From Panax quinquefolius (Eukaryota > Streptophyta > Magnoliopsida > Apiales > Araliaceae), in assembly GCA_020205615.1 (NCBI GenBank), contig CM035160.1, positions 10,205,821 to 10,269,820 on the forward strand: DNA of 64,000 nt, written 5' to 3'. Of this stretch, positions 22,401-34,274 are shown piece by piece. Every line of letters begins with the position of its first letter. Position 1 is the stretch's first letter. The translations under genes were made by a program, and so were the position numbers. The notes beneath the pieces are model-generated. The model was not told the origin of the DNA. It saw only the letters and a program-made list of their open reading frames with translations, and did no database searches.

Positions 22401-22975
22401 GGGATAGGAGTTGAGTGCGTATGACTACTAAAAGATTCAAACGATCCGACAACGTATAAAAACCTCACAAAATTGACAAAAGAGTTATCTTGATCTTCAT
22501 GAAAGGGACGTGGAATTCGATATAGGAGATCATGTGTTGTTAAGAGTTGCTCCATGGAAAGGAGTTACAAGATTTGGAAAGAGAGAAAACTTAATCCTCG
22601 ATTCATCGGTCCATTTTAATCCTCGATCGAGTAGGAACTGTGGCCTATAGACTGCTTTCTGCCAAATATGTCTCGTGTTCATAACGTTTTTCACATATCC
22701 ATGTTACGTAAATATGTGAAAGACCCGAACCATATTATTGAGTTAGAACCGGATGAAATAGCGGAAGATTTGGCGTATGAAGAGGTTCTGTTCAAATTTT
22801 GGATAAGAAGGAACATATTCTACGCTCGAAGGTTATACCTCAAGTCAAAGTTTTGCGGAGGAACCACGATGTTGAGGAAATGACTTGGGAGTTAGAATCT
22901 GAAATGAAATCAAGGTATCCTTACCTCTTCGACATACCAGGTACGTACCCTAATTTCGAGGACGAAATTTCATAA
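19480..22975 (+). pseudogene. P1 pol: protease, RT, RNase H, integrase, chromodomain-like end
   Basis: Protease (about 19480-19880) has the active-site loop DLGF at 19570 instead of the usual DTG; the P2 copy has DTG. RT (about 19880-20900) carries the catalytic FIDD box followed by ILIYSKS (20572-20607). RNase H covers about 20900-21300, with [13 protein letters not shown]. Integrase (about 21560-22560) has [21 protein letters not shown] as zinc-finger end and the DRDPRF and YHPRTDGQ core surroundings, broken. The C-terminal part (22668-22970) reads NVFHISMLRKYVKDP and VKVLWRNHDVEEMTWELES, typical of chromovirus ends. At least a dozen frameshifts make it non-functional as read. Confidence 0.9.
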
Positions 22976-22986
22976 GAAGGGGAGGT
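22973..22986 (+). other. P1 polypurine tract
   Basis: AAGAAGGGGAGGT lies directly before the 3' LTR start TGTAAGACC, where plus-strand DNA priming takes place. P2 has AAGAAGTGGAGGT at the same place. Confidence 0.8.
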
Positions 22987-25482
22987 TGTAAGACCCCAGC
23001 TATTATAAATAAAGATGAATTTTCTATAAATATTGATTTTGAATATTATGGAATAAATTTGATATAATGTTATAGTTGTGGGTAATATTTATAAATTTTG
23101 CAAAGTATGCAAGTTGTTATAAAATATTCATTTGGTCGGGGAATATTCTTTTTGTTAGGGAATATTCGCATACAACTACTCAATCATTGGTGGACCCCAT
23201 GAATGTAATTATTGTCGGATTGAAAAAACGACAAAAATATTTTATAAAAATAACTAGGAGGTGTTATTCTGTTTAAAAGCTGTTGAACTACCCTTTAGTA
23301 GTAAAAAGTACGATGTCTGGCGTGGTTTTCATAGTAGCACTTGCGGTATTGATTATTGATCTTTACGTGAGAAGTCACTCACTATGCTTTCGATTATTAC
23401 TACGAATTCTTGCGTCATATCTCTTATATTATTGATTCAATTATTGTCACAGTATCATACATATAATATGTTATATTATTAATTGAGGCGACAAGTTATA
23501 AATGATTAATAATTGTTGAAAGATTAAAATGTGTTGATTAAAATAAAATGATTTGTGGTAATATTTATTCAATCCTTAATGTATATAAAGAGTCTGGCAT
23601 GAGACGCGTTTGTGGTAAGTTTGATTATTTTATGGGGGGCATATGTCATCATCTAAGAGTCTTTTAAATCAATAGTAATTACCTTTGTGAATAGTAATTA
23701 CATTCATCAATAATATTTACCTTCGTCGATAGTAATTACCTTCGTCGCCAATAAGTAATTACTTGTGAATAGTAATTACCTTCGTCGATAGTAATTACTT
23801 TTACCGAGACGTCAAACCACTTGCCGTTTCACATTATGGGCGTCGAACCACTTGTCGTTTCACATTCTGACAAAGGTCCGAACCACTTGTCGTTTCACAT
23901 TACAGCGTCGAACCACTTTTCTTTTCACATCACCGATTCGTCGAGCCACTTGCCTTTTCACATGGTAGGTCTTTAAGCTAGAAATCTTCTATAAATAGAG
24001 GCCTAGTGCTTCATTATTTTTCACGAATTCATTCAAGCTTTAGAGAGAAAGTATAGAGAGAATAAGAGAAAGAAGAAGAGTATTTTGTTACTACACTACT
24101 GCGAGATTCAATCTCCTACCAAAAGTAAGGGGTGTTATTCTTTCTTATTCATGAAGAGAACTGTTGTTATTCCATTGCTTATTATTACGTTGGAATAACT
24201 TTTGTACACGGCATTTACCTATACTTGGTGACATTCTTCTATTATTCCGTTGGAACATCACATGCAATGCGTTTTTTGCCGGACCAGTTCCATTCTTTAT
24301 TATTATTACATTGGAACATCCCATACATCGTTTTACTGGGGACCGGTTCCGTTATTTATTATTCTGTTGGAATAACACATGCATGCGATTACCTATCGCA
24401 TGTATGGTGATTTCTTTTGTTATTCCATTCTTTATTATACCCAGTTGGTTAAAACTTTGACTTATACTCCATGAAATTAGTGGAATATCCTTGATATTTG
24501 CGTTTCATCCAATCTCTTTCATGGAAATATTCTTCCGATCATTCTTGAATTTTACTCTACAAAACAAAAAGATCATGTTGATAATTTGGGCGTTAATAAT
24601 TCTGGGATAAAATAATTCTTGAACTTGTTTTATTGAATTCTTATATCATTGTCATCATTCTCATGTTTATATTATGTTGAAAGTCATCTCGGGCTGTAGG
24701 TGCGTAGATGGACTTGGTATGATTATGACCGAGACTATTCGGTTGTAATCATGGCCAGTAATGTTACAAATGATGTGATAAAAATCCTCGATGGGTAGTA
24801 GTGCATTGATGGATGATTGTTGACATGATCATGACCATTAATGAATACACAACTATTCTTGGCAGTAGTGCATGAATAATTGTGGTCGTGATACTAAAGA
24901 ATATCCTCGGCCAGTAGTGTGTGGGTGATTCGATGATGTGGAATATTTATTAAAGTTTGAGTCTCAAAATATAACAAAGGATGAAAAACCTTTTAAATCA
25001 TAAAAGATAGTAGATTTTAATTTCTACTTGACTCTTTTAATGGATTGCTTGTTCTGCTGCAGCTTAAACTTGATGTTTATTATATTTTATCGCTTTAACA
25101 TCTGTTGAAGGCTATTGATAATTTATTCTACATTATCTTAGTCATAATATTTCTTCTTCGGGCTAGTTGAGCTCACCTTTCTTTCAACATTCTCTTGAAA
25201 TGAAAAGAATATAAATTTGGACGAGTCGAACTGAGCGAGTAATGGCCCGCAGGATAGCATTAGTAGTCTTCACTATTACGTGAAATAGTGTGATAATAAT
25301 TGTAATGAGGACTCCTTTTGAGTTTGTATAAATATCTAGTAGACAATATTTGTATTCAAACTCACGCTTTATGTCGTATTGTACCTACGCTTAGATTATG
25401 TTAGTAAGTTGTATTTAAATTCTGTACCATGTATCTGACTACCCAAGATGGGTGATGTATACCTAATTTTGGGGGCGTCACA
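22987..25482 (+). repeat. P1 3' LTR
   Basis: A complete 2,496-bp LTR running from TGTAAGACCCC to GCGTCACA. TATAAATA is at 23990-23997, the tandem repeats at about 23661-23960 and the hairpin leader at about 24128-24430. It points toward the WDR6 gene, whose first visible exon starts 1.7 kb after its end. Confidence 0.93.
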
Positions 25483-25494
25483 GAAGGAGTAGTA
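25483..25494. mobile_element. Right end of the outer Stowaway MITE
   Basis: GAAGGAGTAGTA is the separated right end of the MITE begun at 4724. GAAGG is the P1 target duplication and the last TA is the Stowaway duplication. Confidence 0.7.
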
Positions 25495-25509
25495 TTGAGC
25501 TATACACCA

Positions 25510-25876
25510 TTTTAAAAATAATAAGTCTAGGGGGACCCGACCTTTTCCGTAATAGGGGTTAATGACCTACCGAATTTTTTTTTGACTACAAAATAATTAA
25601 TTTGATTTATTGTAACTGAAATTTTTACAAAATGCAGTGATTTAGGTGTCATTTGGATACACGTAAAAAAACAGGGTTGTACAAACTATATAACCCTGTT
25701 TGTTACGTATATCCAAAAAGACACATAAATCACTGTATTTTGTAAAAATTTCTGTTCTAATAAATCAAATTAATTATTTTGTAGTCAAAAGCAAAATAAT
25801 AATAATAATAATAATTTCCGGTCGGTCACTAGCCCAGTCGGAAAAGGCCGATCCCCCTAGAAGAACTCTTTTAAAA
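25510..25876. mobile_element. Foldback (long inverted repeat) element, ~367 bp
   Basis: The two halves are imperfect reverse complements over nearly the whole length. The outer parts are TCTAGGGGGACCCGACC against a right arm ending CGATCCCCCTAGA. The inner arms are ACAGGGTT (25671-25678) against AACCCTGT, around a centre near 25683. No protein is encoded. A transcript would form a hairpin about 170 bp long. Superfamily unknown. Confidence 0.85.
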
Positions 25877-27042
25877 ACTAGGGACAAATTTACATAAAAT
25901 TTGTGTTGTATTGACTTTTAGTTTATTTTATTTTATTGGCAATTTATAGACAAACTTAATAGGGTAATATTCAAAATCTTTTATGCCACTGCAATTCTTC
26001 AATTCTAAATGTTAAGTATATACTTTTACTTTCACCAAAACTAATTTGTGCCAAAATCTGCAAAAGTGCTTTTAAAGAGTCATAGCGCTAAATAATCTTG
26101 AATATAAATTATTTAGTCTACTACACCTCCGCAAAAAGGAAAAGAAGTTATGTTAAAAATAAAACCTAATTTAGAAATTTAATAGATTTATGGAATTGAT
26201 TAATATTTTGAATATCAAAATATAAAAATATATATCTTTTTAGTTTTTTGCACCATAACCAAAATATAACATCATTAATTATATATATGCATTTTTTAAG
26301 TTATCATTTTCATGAACACATGGACTCCTCAAATCAAGAAAGAAAGAAAAAACTAGCAATAACATAGGTTATTATATATATATATATATATAGCCCGAAA
26401 AAGATATGGGAGATTTCTTAATTAATTATCGCAGCTAGTGAAAAGTTGTCTTTTTGTTGTGTGCATGATTACTGCTTCGAGTCTGCATATATATCCAACA
26501 GCATTGGAGCTACATAACATACATATGTGGGATATGTGGGACTGGAAGTGTTATAATAATTGACTTCCCGCCATTCATTCCCTTTTGGGGAGAAATGCTT
26601 TTCTACTTCTCTTATATATTCTTATCTCTTATATAACATATTTTGCTCTATACAATTATATTGAATATTGATCAATCAACTAACGCGCGTATTATATAAC
26701 ACTAGTCCAAATCTGTTCCTACATTTTAAAGAAAACAAACTCTCGAGCATCATACTTTTACAGTAGAAACATTTAATAAGCTCCATAAATAACAGCAGAA
26801 TTAATAGAAGTTAATTGATGAGCTAGCTTATATAAGACTTCTTGATTAACAGATAAAGATTTCAATTTTACGCATACAATTACAAAAAAAAAAAAAAAAA
26901 GACCAACCGGATGTGAACTCATCCTTGAAAGATTTGGTCTTCCCCATTCTTTACCCTGCAGAAAATAGATAGAAATATTCGAAGAAAACTCTGGAAAGTC
27001 TTTACGTTACAGGGAAAAACATTTAAAGATTATCATCGTCAG
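25877..27042. other. AT-rich intergenic region upstream of WDR6
   Basis: No coding region was found, and I specifically looked for the missing WDR6 N-terminal exon. It holds an (AT)n run near 26370-26392, an A-run at 26884-26900 and ordinary AT-rich sequence. Confidence 0.6.
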
Positions 27043-27105
27043 GCGGGGATAGCTCAGTTGGGATAGAAGATCTGAAGGTCACGTGTTCGTTCCACGTTCA
27101 CCGCA
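27043..27105 (+). pseudogene. tRNA-Phe (GAA) relic with internal deletion
   Basis: The 5' part GCGGGGATAGCTCAGTTGGG and the 3' part from AAGATCTGAAGGTC to TCACCGCA match plant tRNA-Phe. About 10 nt are missing between them, removing the 3' side of the D-stem and the 5' side of the anticodon stem; the GAA anticodon triplet remains. The T-arm still pairs (ACGTG/CACGT) and a T-run follows, so Pol III elements partly survive. A functional cloverleaf cannot form. The identification comes from memory of the plant tRNA-Phe sequence. Confidence 0.85.
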
Positions 27106-27162
27106 TTCTTTTTTTCATTTTTCTTTTTTAGTATCCTATCCTATGATATGAACGAATATTAG

Positions 27163-30100
27163 ACCTCATGGAAGCTTTCTTTCAATCTTGTTACATCAGG
27201 AACGGGTTCACAAATTCTTATCTATGATTTAGTTACGGCAAAAGTGACAAGGTCATTCCAAGTTTTTGAAGGTATTCGTGTGCATGGAATTTCGTGTACC
27301 TTAATTAATTGTACAGAAGGATCATGCTCCTCCAAGCTTGAGTTTAAGATTGCTGTCTTTGGAGAAAGGAGAGTGAAACTATTTAGCTTACACATTGAAT
27401 TCACGACTGATTTGCAAAGTCAGCCACGAGTTTGCATGGATTTGATCCTTTTCCAATCATTGCCAAAATATAGTCATTGGGTTCTAGATGTATGCTTCTT
27501 AAAGGTTTGTACATTGTACTTATCATACTCACAGTCACAGCCTTATTTATGCTCTTACTTCTAGGTATAAATATTTACACTTATTCTCTTTACTGAAGTG
27601 GTTTACATGTGGATTGATAGTAGGACGGTATAAGTTCTTTGTCTGAGGGAAGACACTGTCTTGCAATTGGATGTAGTGACAACTCTGTATGTTTCTGGGA
27701 TATTATGAGATCTTATTCGAGTTTTGAAGTCAAGTCTCCGGGTTAGTTTCTTCAACATCTTTTATGCTGGACTAGTAAATTTATAACTGCAAATTAGTTT
27801 ATGCTATGTAGTAATAATATATTTTTAATGGGGAAGATCTCCTTTTTAATTGGTGTTAGAAGAGTAAACTGATGTTTCCCTTTAAATATATGTAATTAGA
27901 TTGTCGAAGTATCACTAGAGATCAAGACGGTTGTAGACCTTAAATAACTGGAAATGTGAAATGTGACACTTTTGAATTGAGACTTGAGTTGTATATTGGT
28001 CATACTATAACTTTAATATTGTATCCCCTCTCTTTGTTTATAATTTCTCATTCATATGCAGAGAGGTGTCTTCTGTATTCCATGCGTATGTGGGGCAAGA
28101 AAATTGAAGCTCTCCATATTGCATCTGGTACAATTTTTAACGAGGTACCTAGTCCTCCCATTCAGTGATTTTTTCCCACATCATTGCATGCCTTTGTCTC
28201 TTCCATTTTTTTTAAAACTATGATATCATATATTTAATTCCCACTATCCTAATTATTGTGTATCAACAGGACATTTGTAAATGTACAAGTTAGCTCTTTC
28301 TTCCTTTTTTTCTCTGACATTCTCAGAGATAAATTTTGGGCAACAAAAAGTATTCCCATCAGTTTCTCCCAGTTATGGTCGCAAAATGTAACAATGATAC
28401 TTCCTTCTGATGAAGACCAACACATATATTATTAGTTAACTCGCAGAAGGTTTTGAATGTGTATTTGCACTGTTCAGTGTCAATAGATAGTAAAGGACTT
28501 GATTAATTTGAGCATATATATTCAGAATACTTATATCAGAAAAGATATTTGACCTTTCTGACGTGCATGCTTTCAAGTTTCAACAAGGGAACCCTTCTGA
28601 ACAAAATACCATTCTCCTTTGTATGCTTTCATATATCTGAAGGTTGACATCATTTCAAAAGAATCTCAAATGGTTCTTCTCCAAATGGTACCTTGTCTTC
28701 AACCTGACCTTTGTTTGGGCCACACTGTAACCCTTACTCTTGACATTCTAGTACTTCTAGATAAACTATTTATAACTTCGTCAATGTCTTTCTTAAACAC
28801 AGTATTATAAATGAACTGATCTCTATGAAGAGAAGAAGAACTTGGGATTTGATTAGACTAGGTAAGGGCTTGATGTGATCAAGTTCATTCTGCAAATTCT
28901 CTAAGCTCGAGCTTAGTGTACTGTCTAGGCTCCTTTGTTAAACAATATCCTGATAAGGGGGAACTCAACTCGTTTTGAGTCTTCTGACTTGGCTTTCCTG
29001 TTAACATGAATATACTTGGGTTAAACCTTTTATTTCAATGACAAAATTTAAGCCATTTTTATTATTTATACTTTAGTTTTTTATTCAAACCGACCGAACT
29101 TTTATTACATTTTGGATACTATTATTCCAAATTTATCAAACCATGTAGGATAGGTTCAGGGATTAGGATGAAAAGAGGAAGAGGGAATACAATGAAAAAA
29201 AAAGAAAAAAAACCCTCTGAAGGGATACAAGTCTAATTATGTACACTTTGAAATAATTTAACTTAAAGTCTACTGCTAAAAATTTAGTGTAATGGCCTAC
29301 TGAAAAATCTGTTGCATTTTTTTAGATTCAATTTTCTATTATTTTTCCTTGTACTAGACTAGTTTTAAGAGTTATTGCATTAGTGCTATTAACTTATACC
29401 ATATTGCTTAAACCTACATTTTTCAACTTTCAAAGTTATAAATTGTAGAATCTGAACTTTTGAAATATAGTAAACTAATTGGCATTTGGCAGATTATAGT
29501 TTGGAAAGTGGTTCGTCAGAATCCAGCTCCATGTGTAAACAGCCCTGTGAAGGACCCCGTAAATCTTACCAGTTCTTTCAACGTGGGACTCCAGCTTCAG
29601 TTCCAGGAATACAGAGCTATTCCTGTACGTAGACTTGCTGGACATGAAGGTTCAATTTTTGCTATTGCATGGTCCTCCGATGGATCGAAACTGGTATCCG
29701 TATCCGTCTCTGATGATCGAAGGTGAATTATTTCTTAAACTTATACTATCATTTGTGTTGTCTTATGAACTATTAGATCTTTGAACAATGACATCATGTG
29801 GTGTTTTGGTTTCTTTTTAAGTGCAGTGCTCGTATCTGGGCAGTTCATGCTGAAAAGGATGGCGTTGATATTCCTCACTCAGTTGGTCCGGTGCTATTTG
29901 GTCACAGTGCCAGAGTTTGGGACTGCTGTATATTTGACTCTGTGAGCTCTACGAGGACACTTACACATCTATAGATTATGCAATTGCTTTATTTTTGTTA
30001 AACATTTAAAAGTTAACTTATACAAAGGATATTCGATTCAGATGGTATAGAAATTTCCCCTCTTTGCACCTTAGTGGACTTTGGATTTTGTTTTGTTCAG

Positions 30101-31831
30101 CTCTTTCTCATCGTTTTTTCTCTACCCGTCTTTTCCCGGCCCCCTCTTTCATAGAGTTTGACTATTAAGATACTATCTAAATTTTGTTTCCTCACTCTTC
30201 ATTCAACATGCTTTGAAACCTGGGGAAAAGCTTCTGCCTTTAAGATCATAGCACTAGCACCTGAATGCTTTACTTTCTTAAGATCCTCCTTTCTTTGTGA
30301 TGGCTGTGAAGTCCCTTGGTGTCATTTGTTCAACGTGGACACTCTGTTCCAGATCTTAGAGTTTCTATTAATGCGCCATCTCTTATTTTTTTCTTGACCT
30401 TTTTCTATAATGTTAAAAAGTTAAATGTTACTCCATATTGTCCTGGATATTTGCATGTGCTTAAAATTTGTCGACTCAGACTATTATTTTAAAAGATTAT
30501 GCATTATTGGTCAAACTTAGATAATGCTAATGATTAAAGCCTTAAAAGGAATTTGAGCTTGCTGCAAGTGAGCATATGGCTTCAGTACTTGTTTAAATTT
30601 TTAATGCTTTTCCCCATTGTGCTTTGTTTTGATTCATCGCTCAAAAAATCTCCATTGTTTCAGAAATAACTGTGTAGATGTAAATCAGTTATAAATGGGC
30701 ATTCTGCATTACTTATCAAAGTAAATATATTTGCATTCTGCAGTACAATTTCGGTGACTGCACTTGGGCTGTAATTTTGTAAATAACTAATTGAATTGTG
30801 TAATTTCTTTATTTGTCTTGACTTCTTCTTTTTTTTTTTTAATAATAAGTTATGTTATTTGTCTTGCCAAATTTAAAGCTTGTCATAGTTCTTCCGAAAG
30901 TTTTACCACTCGAGGAGCTTCTGATGATTTGTGTTGGTCTCGTTTTTATTGTTTGTTGACTTGGATGACATAATATCAGAGGCAAACAGCGATGTCCATT
31001 TCTATGGAGCTTGCATTGACCTCTTTAATTTCAGACTATCACATTGCTTGAGATTGACAGTATACATTCTTGTTATGTTCTTTTACTTCCAAACTCCCAA
31101 TTGTTTTTACCTGGTTAACGCCACCTCCTGAATCTACTTTCTCGGAATAAGCATAATCTTTGTAGGTTCTTACAAATATGAATGCATTACTAGTTTATTA
31201 GTTTTTGTACTAATTGTTTTTTCTTTATGGGGATTTGCATAGTTAATTATTACTGTTGGCGAGGATTGTACATGTCGTGTGTGGGGACTGGATGGTACCC
31301 AACTGATGATGATCAAGGAACACATGTAAGTACACATTTTTGAATATTTCTTACATAGTGTTGCACAAAGTTAACTGTTGATATTGACCTGATTTATTAC
31401 CAAACTGCCATTTGTCACAAAGTAGTTTGGAAGATATATAGGTTGACAGTCACTAGCTTTTGGACTTCTAGACTACCTTGACTCTATTTACAGAGAGGCT
31501 GTTTTCAAGACTTGAACCCATGACCGTTCTTTCTTATAAAAACTATTCAGTTCCAAACATCTGATATTGATATTAACATATACTGTTAACAAGTTTACTG
31601 TTCTTCTGTACTTTGCAGTGGTAGGGGAGTATGGCGATGCTTGTATGACCCCACGTCCTCTCTTCTTGTTACTGCTGGATTTGACTCTGCAGTAAAAGTT
31701 CATCATCTGCATGCTTCTAACTCCAATGATTCTGAGACTTCCATTGAAGTGGTAGAAGAATATACAGACAGAAAAGATATCTTTACTCTTCGTATCCCAA
31801 ATTCTTCAGGGCATGTTGGATTTGTGGACAG
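27163..31831 (+). CDS. WDR6: WDR6-type WD-repeat protein, exons 1-7 (5' block)
   Basis: Exons are <27163..27504, 27624..27741, 28062..28144, 29493..29722, 29827..29941, 31243..31325 and 31619..31831. All introns are GT-AG and all phases agree. Blades include LVTSGTGSQILIYDL, CLAIGCSDNSVCFWDI, GHEGSIFAIAWSSDGSKL, GHSARVWDCCIF with VGEDCTCRVWGLDG, and SLLVTAGFDSAVKVHHL. VFGERRVKLFSL and KYSHWVLDVCFLK are typical of the plant WDR6 family (Arabidopsis At4g01860 type). Family proteins (yeast Trm734, human WDR6) partner the Trm7/FTSJ1 methyltransferase for 2'-O-methylation of tRNA position 34. The usual N-terminal residues are missing: an in-frame stop (27160-27162) precedes the first matching codon and no upstream exon was found. 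The first in-frame Met is at 27436. Exon 4 has a 6-bp in-frame duplication. The gene continues at 60048. Confidence 0.92.
28145..29492 (+). other. WDR6 intron 3
   Basis: A 1,348-bp intron with GT and AG at its ends, in phase. Apart from an A-rich stretch near 29190-29210, no element or open reading frame of note was recognised. Confidence 0.85.
29942..31242 (+). other. WDR6 intron 5
   Basis: A 1,301-bp GT-AG intron between CCIFDS and LIITVGEDC. Nothing recognisable inside; open frames here show no conserved domain. Confidence 0.85.
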
Positions 31832-32164
31832 GTATGCTCAATATTTTAACATCATTCTGATGCTTCTTCATCTTTCCAATCATCAATCCCTCTAGTTCTT
31901 TCGTATCTAAATAGAAAATGATACATTTAGTATCATGAGAATCAATGGCATTTGAAAGCATACAATAGATGTGCCATTTTGTTAATTCTGGTAGCAGTGA
32001 GTGTGTTGGTTCATGCTTCCCATATTTTGTTCACACTCTTGGATTGTAAAAAAGAGTAAAGGATTGATATTCAAGGATTTGAGAGATTGGTTGATTAGGT
32101 CCTTAAATGGATAGCTTGTGAGACATTTTTTACATGGCAAAGGAATAATGGTAGGGGTGGTAGT
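31832..32164. other. Unique left part of WDR6 intron 7
   Basis: Ordinary intron sequence up to the first LTR insertion; no feature recognised. Confidence 0.7.
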
Positions 32165-34268
32165 TGTGACGCCCCCAAATTCTGATCGCCACTTGGTCAC
32201 TCGAATTCGGTTCATCACGTTCTCATGGTAATACCATAATAACTAAAATCACACATTCACAATGGAAAATCTAATTTAGAATAATATACAATAATTTATT
32301 ATAATTATTCCCCCAAGTCTCGCAACCTACAGTACTTAATAGATTACATAATAATATCGAATAAAGACTTATTACATAATCCTACTTAAGCTTAAACATA
32401 GTCTGAAAACAGTCTTAATACAACATAATAGTCTTAAACATAAAGGGACAAGCTAGTCGGTAGCCTTGTCCTTGTTTTTCCCAGAGACACTTTCCTGCTC
32501 CGCCTTAACTGAAAGGTTTTAAATAAGCAAGGATGAGCAGAAATTGTCCAACAAGTAATATACAACAAGGGTAAAGAGTCTTATAACACGAGTTTGAAAT
32601 ATCGAAGTATCATCTCTAAGATAGTTCAGAGTTTCAGAATAATATCATGAATAATGAATATCAACAATTCTTGGAATAAGAACGATAATTCAAAGATAAA
32701 TCAATGTGATATATATGAATTCAAAGACTATCAATGTATCCAATTGGATAAACAATTTATACTGAGCAGTCACTAAGGACTATTGAACATCTACTAGAAT
32801 TACCAATATTAAACTGATAACCCAAAAGAATCAAGTACCATAGATGATCAGTCTACAATACTCTAAGTTATGCATAACACCACAGTAATAATCTACTCAT
32901 GTGTTGGGGTTTCCAACCACATACACTCCCCTTACCATAAGGGTTGTTCAACTCAGTTTTCAAGATTTTCGCACCAATCAATTGGTTTGGACAGTTTTAT
33001 AAACATGCATATAGTCTAGCCGAATCAATGACATAGTCCCTTTCACAATATTCAAAAACAATACAAAGTTCAACATGAATAATAGTTTTCACAAGAGTTT
33101 AAACATAATAGCTCAATTGAACGAATAAGTAGGATAACTTGCATTCAAAGAGATAAGCTTACGATATCCATTGAATAAAGTAAAGCAAGGGTTTAGGATA
33201 CTTGCACAATGTAAAGGATGGTTCAGTTACTTGCCTTAAGCATAATCTATCCACGTTAAGAATCAACACTTTCGAATCCTATTTATAGCGTATTATATGT
33301 ACAAGATGCTCATTAGCTAACACATATAGGTAAGTTCAACGTACACATAAATGTCTAACTTAGTTGTAACTTCATACACATCACATATCCTATATTTTCA
33401 TAGCACAATTCTGTTTGTAAGACATCACAAATGCAAACAACGTCTTTATTGCTTTATTTCTTGCAAACATCATTTTGGGCTTAACATTTGAAAATCATAA
33501 TTAACATTCATCTTTATTACATAGCATGCTTCTTAACACATTACATAGCATATTGGTCATGTATTATAAGTTAAAGTAATCATATAAGCATGCTTCAAAC
33601 ATTAGATCAAAACAATGAACCATTCAAGATCGCGAGCGGCAGCAATGCGCCACCTGCTCAAAGCTTAGGATTGGCAAGAAATGTATTGCCTCCCCAACTG
33701 CACCGTGGTTGAGCCATCGCCTCCTGATTTCAGTCTCACTCTAACATACCACTACACTTATACTTTAACATACATGCATGTTAGAAGCTTTCACATACCA
33801 CATGACCATTCTTGTGCTCATCTTTACAAGTTCTTAGTTTATGACTTTCTATGGAATTTAAAGCTTAAAAGGTCATACAACCACCACACTTTATAACTTT
33901 GGCCATAAGTCTACATAATGATGGCATACATTTTGTTAATACACATGCTTATAGTATTCATATTGTTTGTTTACAACTATCATTGTCTAACACTTTGAAT
34001 CATGCTTTAAACTCATGCCACACAAGGCATACACGATTAATCTTCCTAATTCACGTTTTAACTTGCTTAGTGAATTTTCTCATTTCACATTATGCCACAC
34101 AAGGCATTTCACAATTCTTATTGTCAATTCACACTTCTCAATACGCATTGATCTAATACGAATCAATTGAATTAACCAACTTACAAAACAATAACACTTA
34201 TATTCACATAAATATTATTTTCATTAATATATTCATTTAATAATACGTGGAAATTCTTGGGTATTACA
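32165..34268 (-). mobile_element. Probable solo LTR of a further gypsy-type family, antisense
   Basis: It begins TGTGACGCCCCCAAATTC and ends GGGTATTACA, matching the reversed TGTAATACCC...GGGGCGTCACA form. A reversed TATA (CTATTTATAG near 33280) indicates minus orientation. No gag or pol and no second LTR are present. A 5-bp duplication is not clear (GTGGT with three extra bases on the left, ATGGT on the right). Element P2 starts only six bases beyond it. Confidence 0.65.
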
Positions 34269-34274
34269 ATGGTC

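Larger units (their letters stand above)
5285..25482 (+). mobile_element. P1: Ty3/gypsy chromovirus-like LTR retrotransposon
   Basis: P1 begins TGTAAGACCCC and ends GGGGGCGTCACA. It is flanked by a perfect 5-bp duplication, GAAGG, at 5280-5284 and 25483-25487. The order is 5' LTR, methionine-tRNA-type primer site, gag, protease, reverse transcriptase, RNase H, integrase, chromodomain-like end, purine tract, 3' LTR; this is Ty3/gypsy order. Removing nested M1 and an internal tandem duplication leaves about 10 kb. The C-terminal region resembles chromoviruses, probably Tekay/Del-like; the clade is inferred. Many frameshifts make it non-functional as read. It separates the divergent MATH and WDR6 genes. 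Confidence 0.93.

Noticed and set aside
16953..22975. An envelope gene making P1 a retrovirus-like element
   Set aside because: After the integrase and chromodomain-like end the purine tract and 3' LTR follow directly; there is no room for an extra gene.
27043..27105. Functional tRNA-Phe gene
   Set aside because: About ten bases of the D-stem and anticodon stem are missing, so no cloverleaf can form.
33681..34156. Two plus-strand small proteins in the solo LTR
   Set aside because: The LTR is antisense, the peptides are low-complexity histidine/threonine-rich, and no family was recognised.
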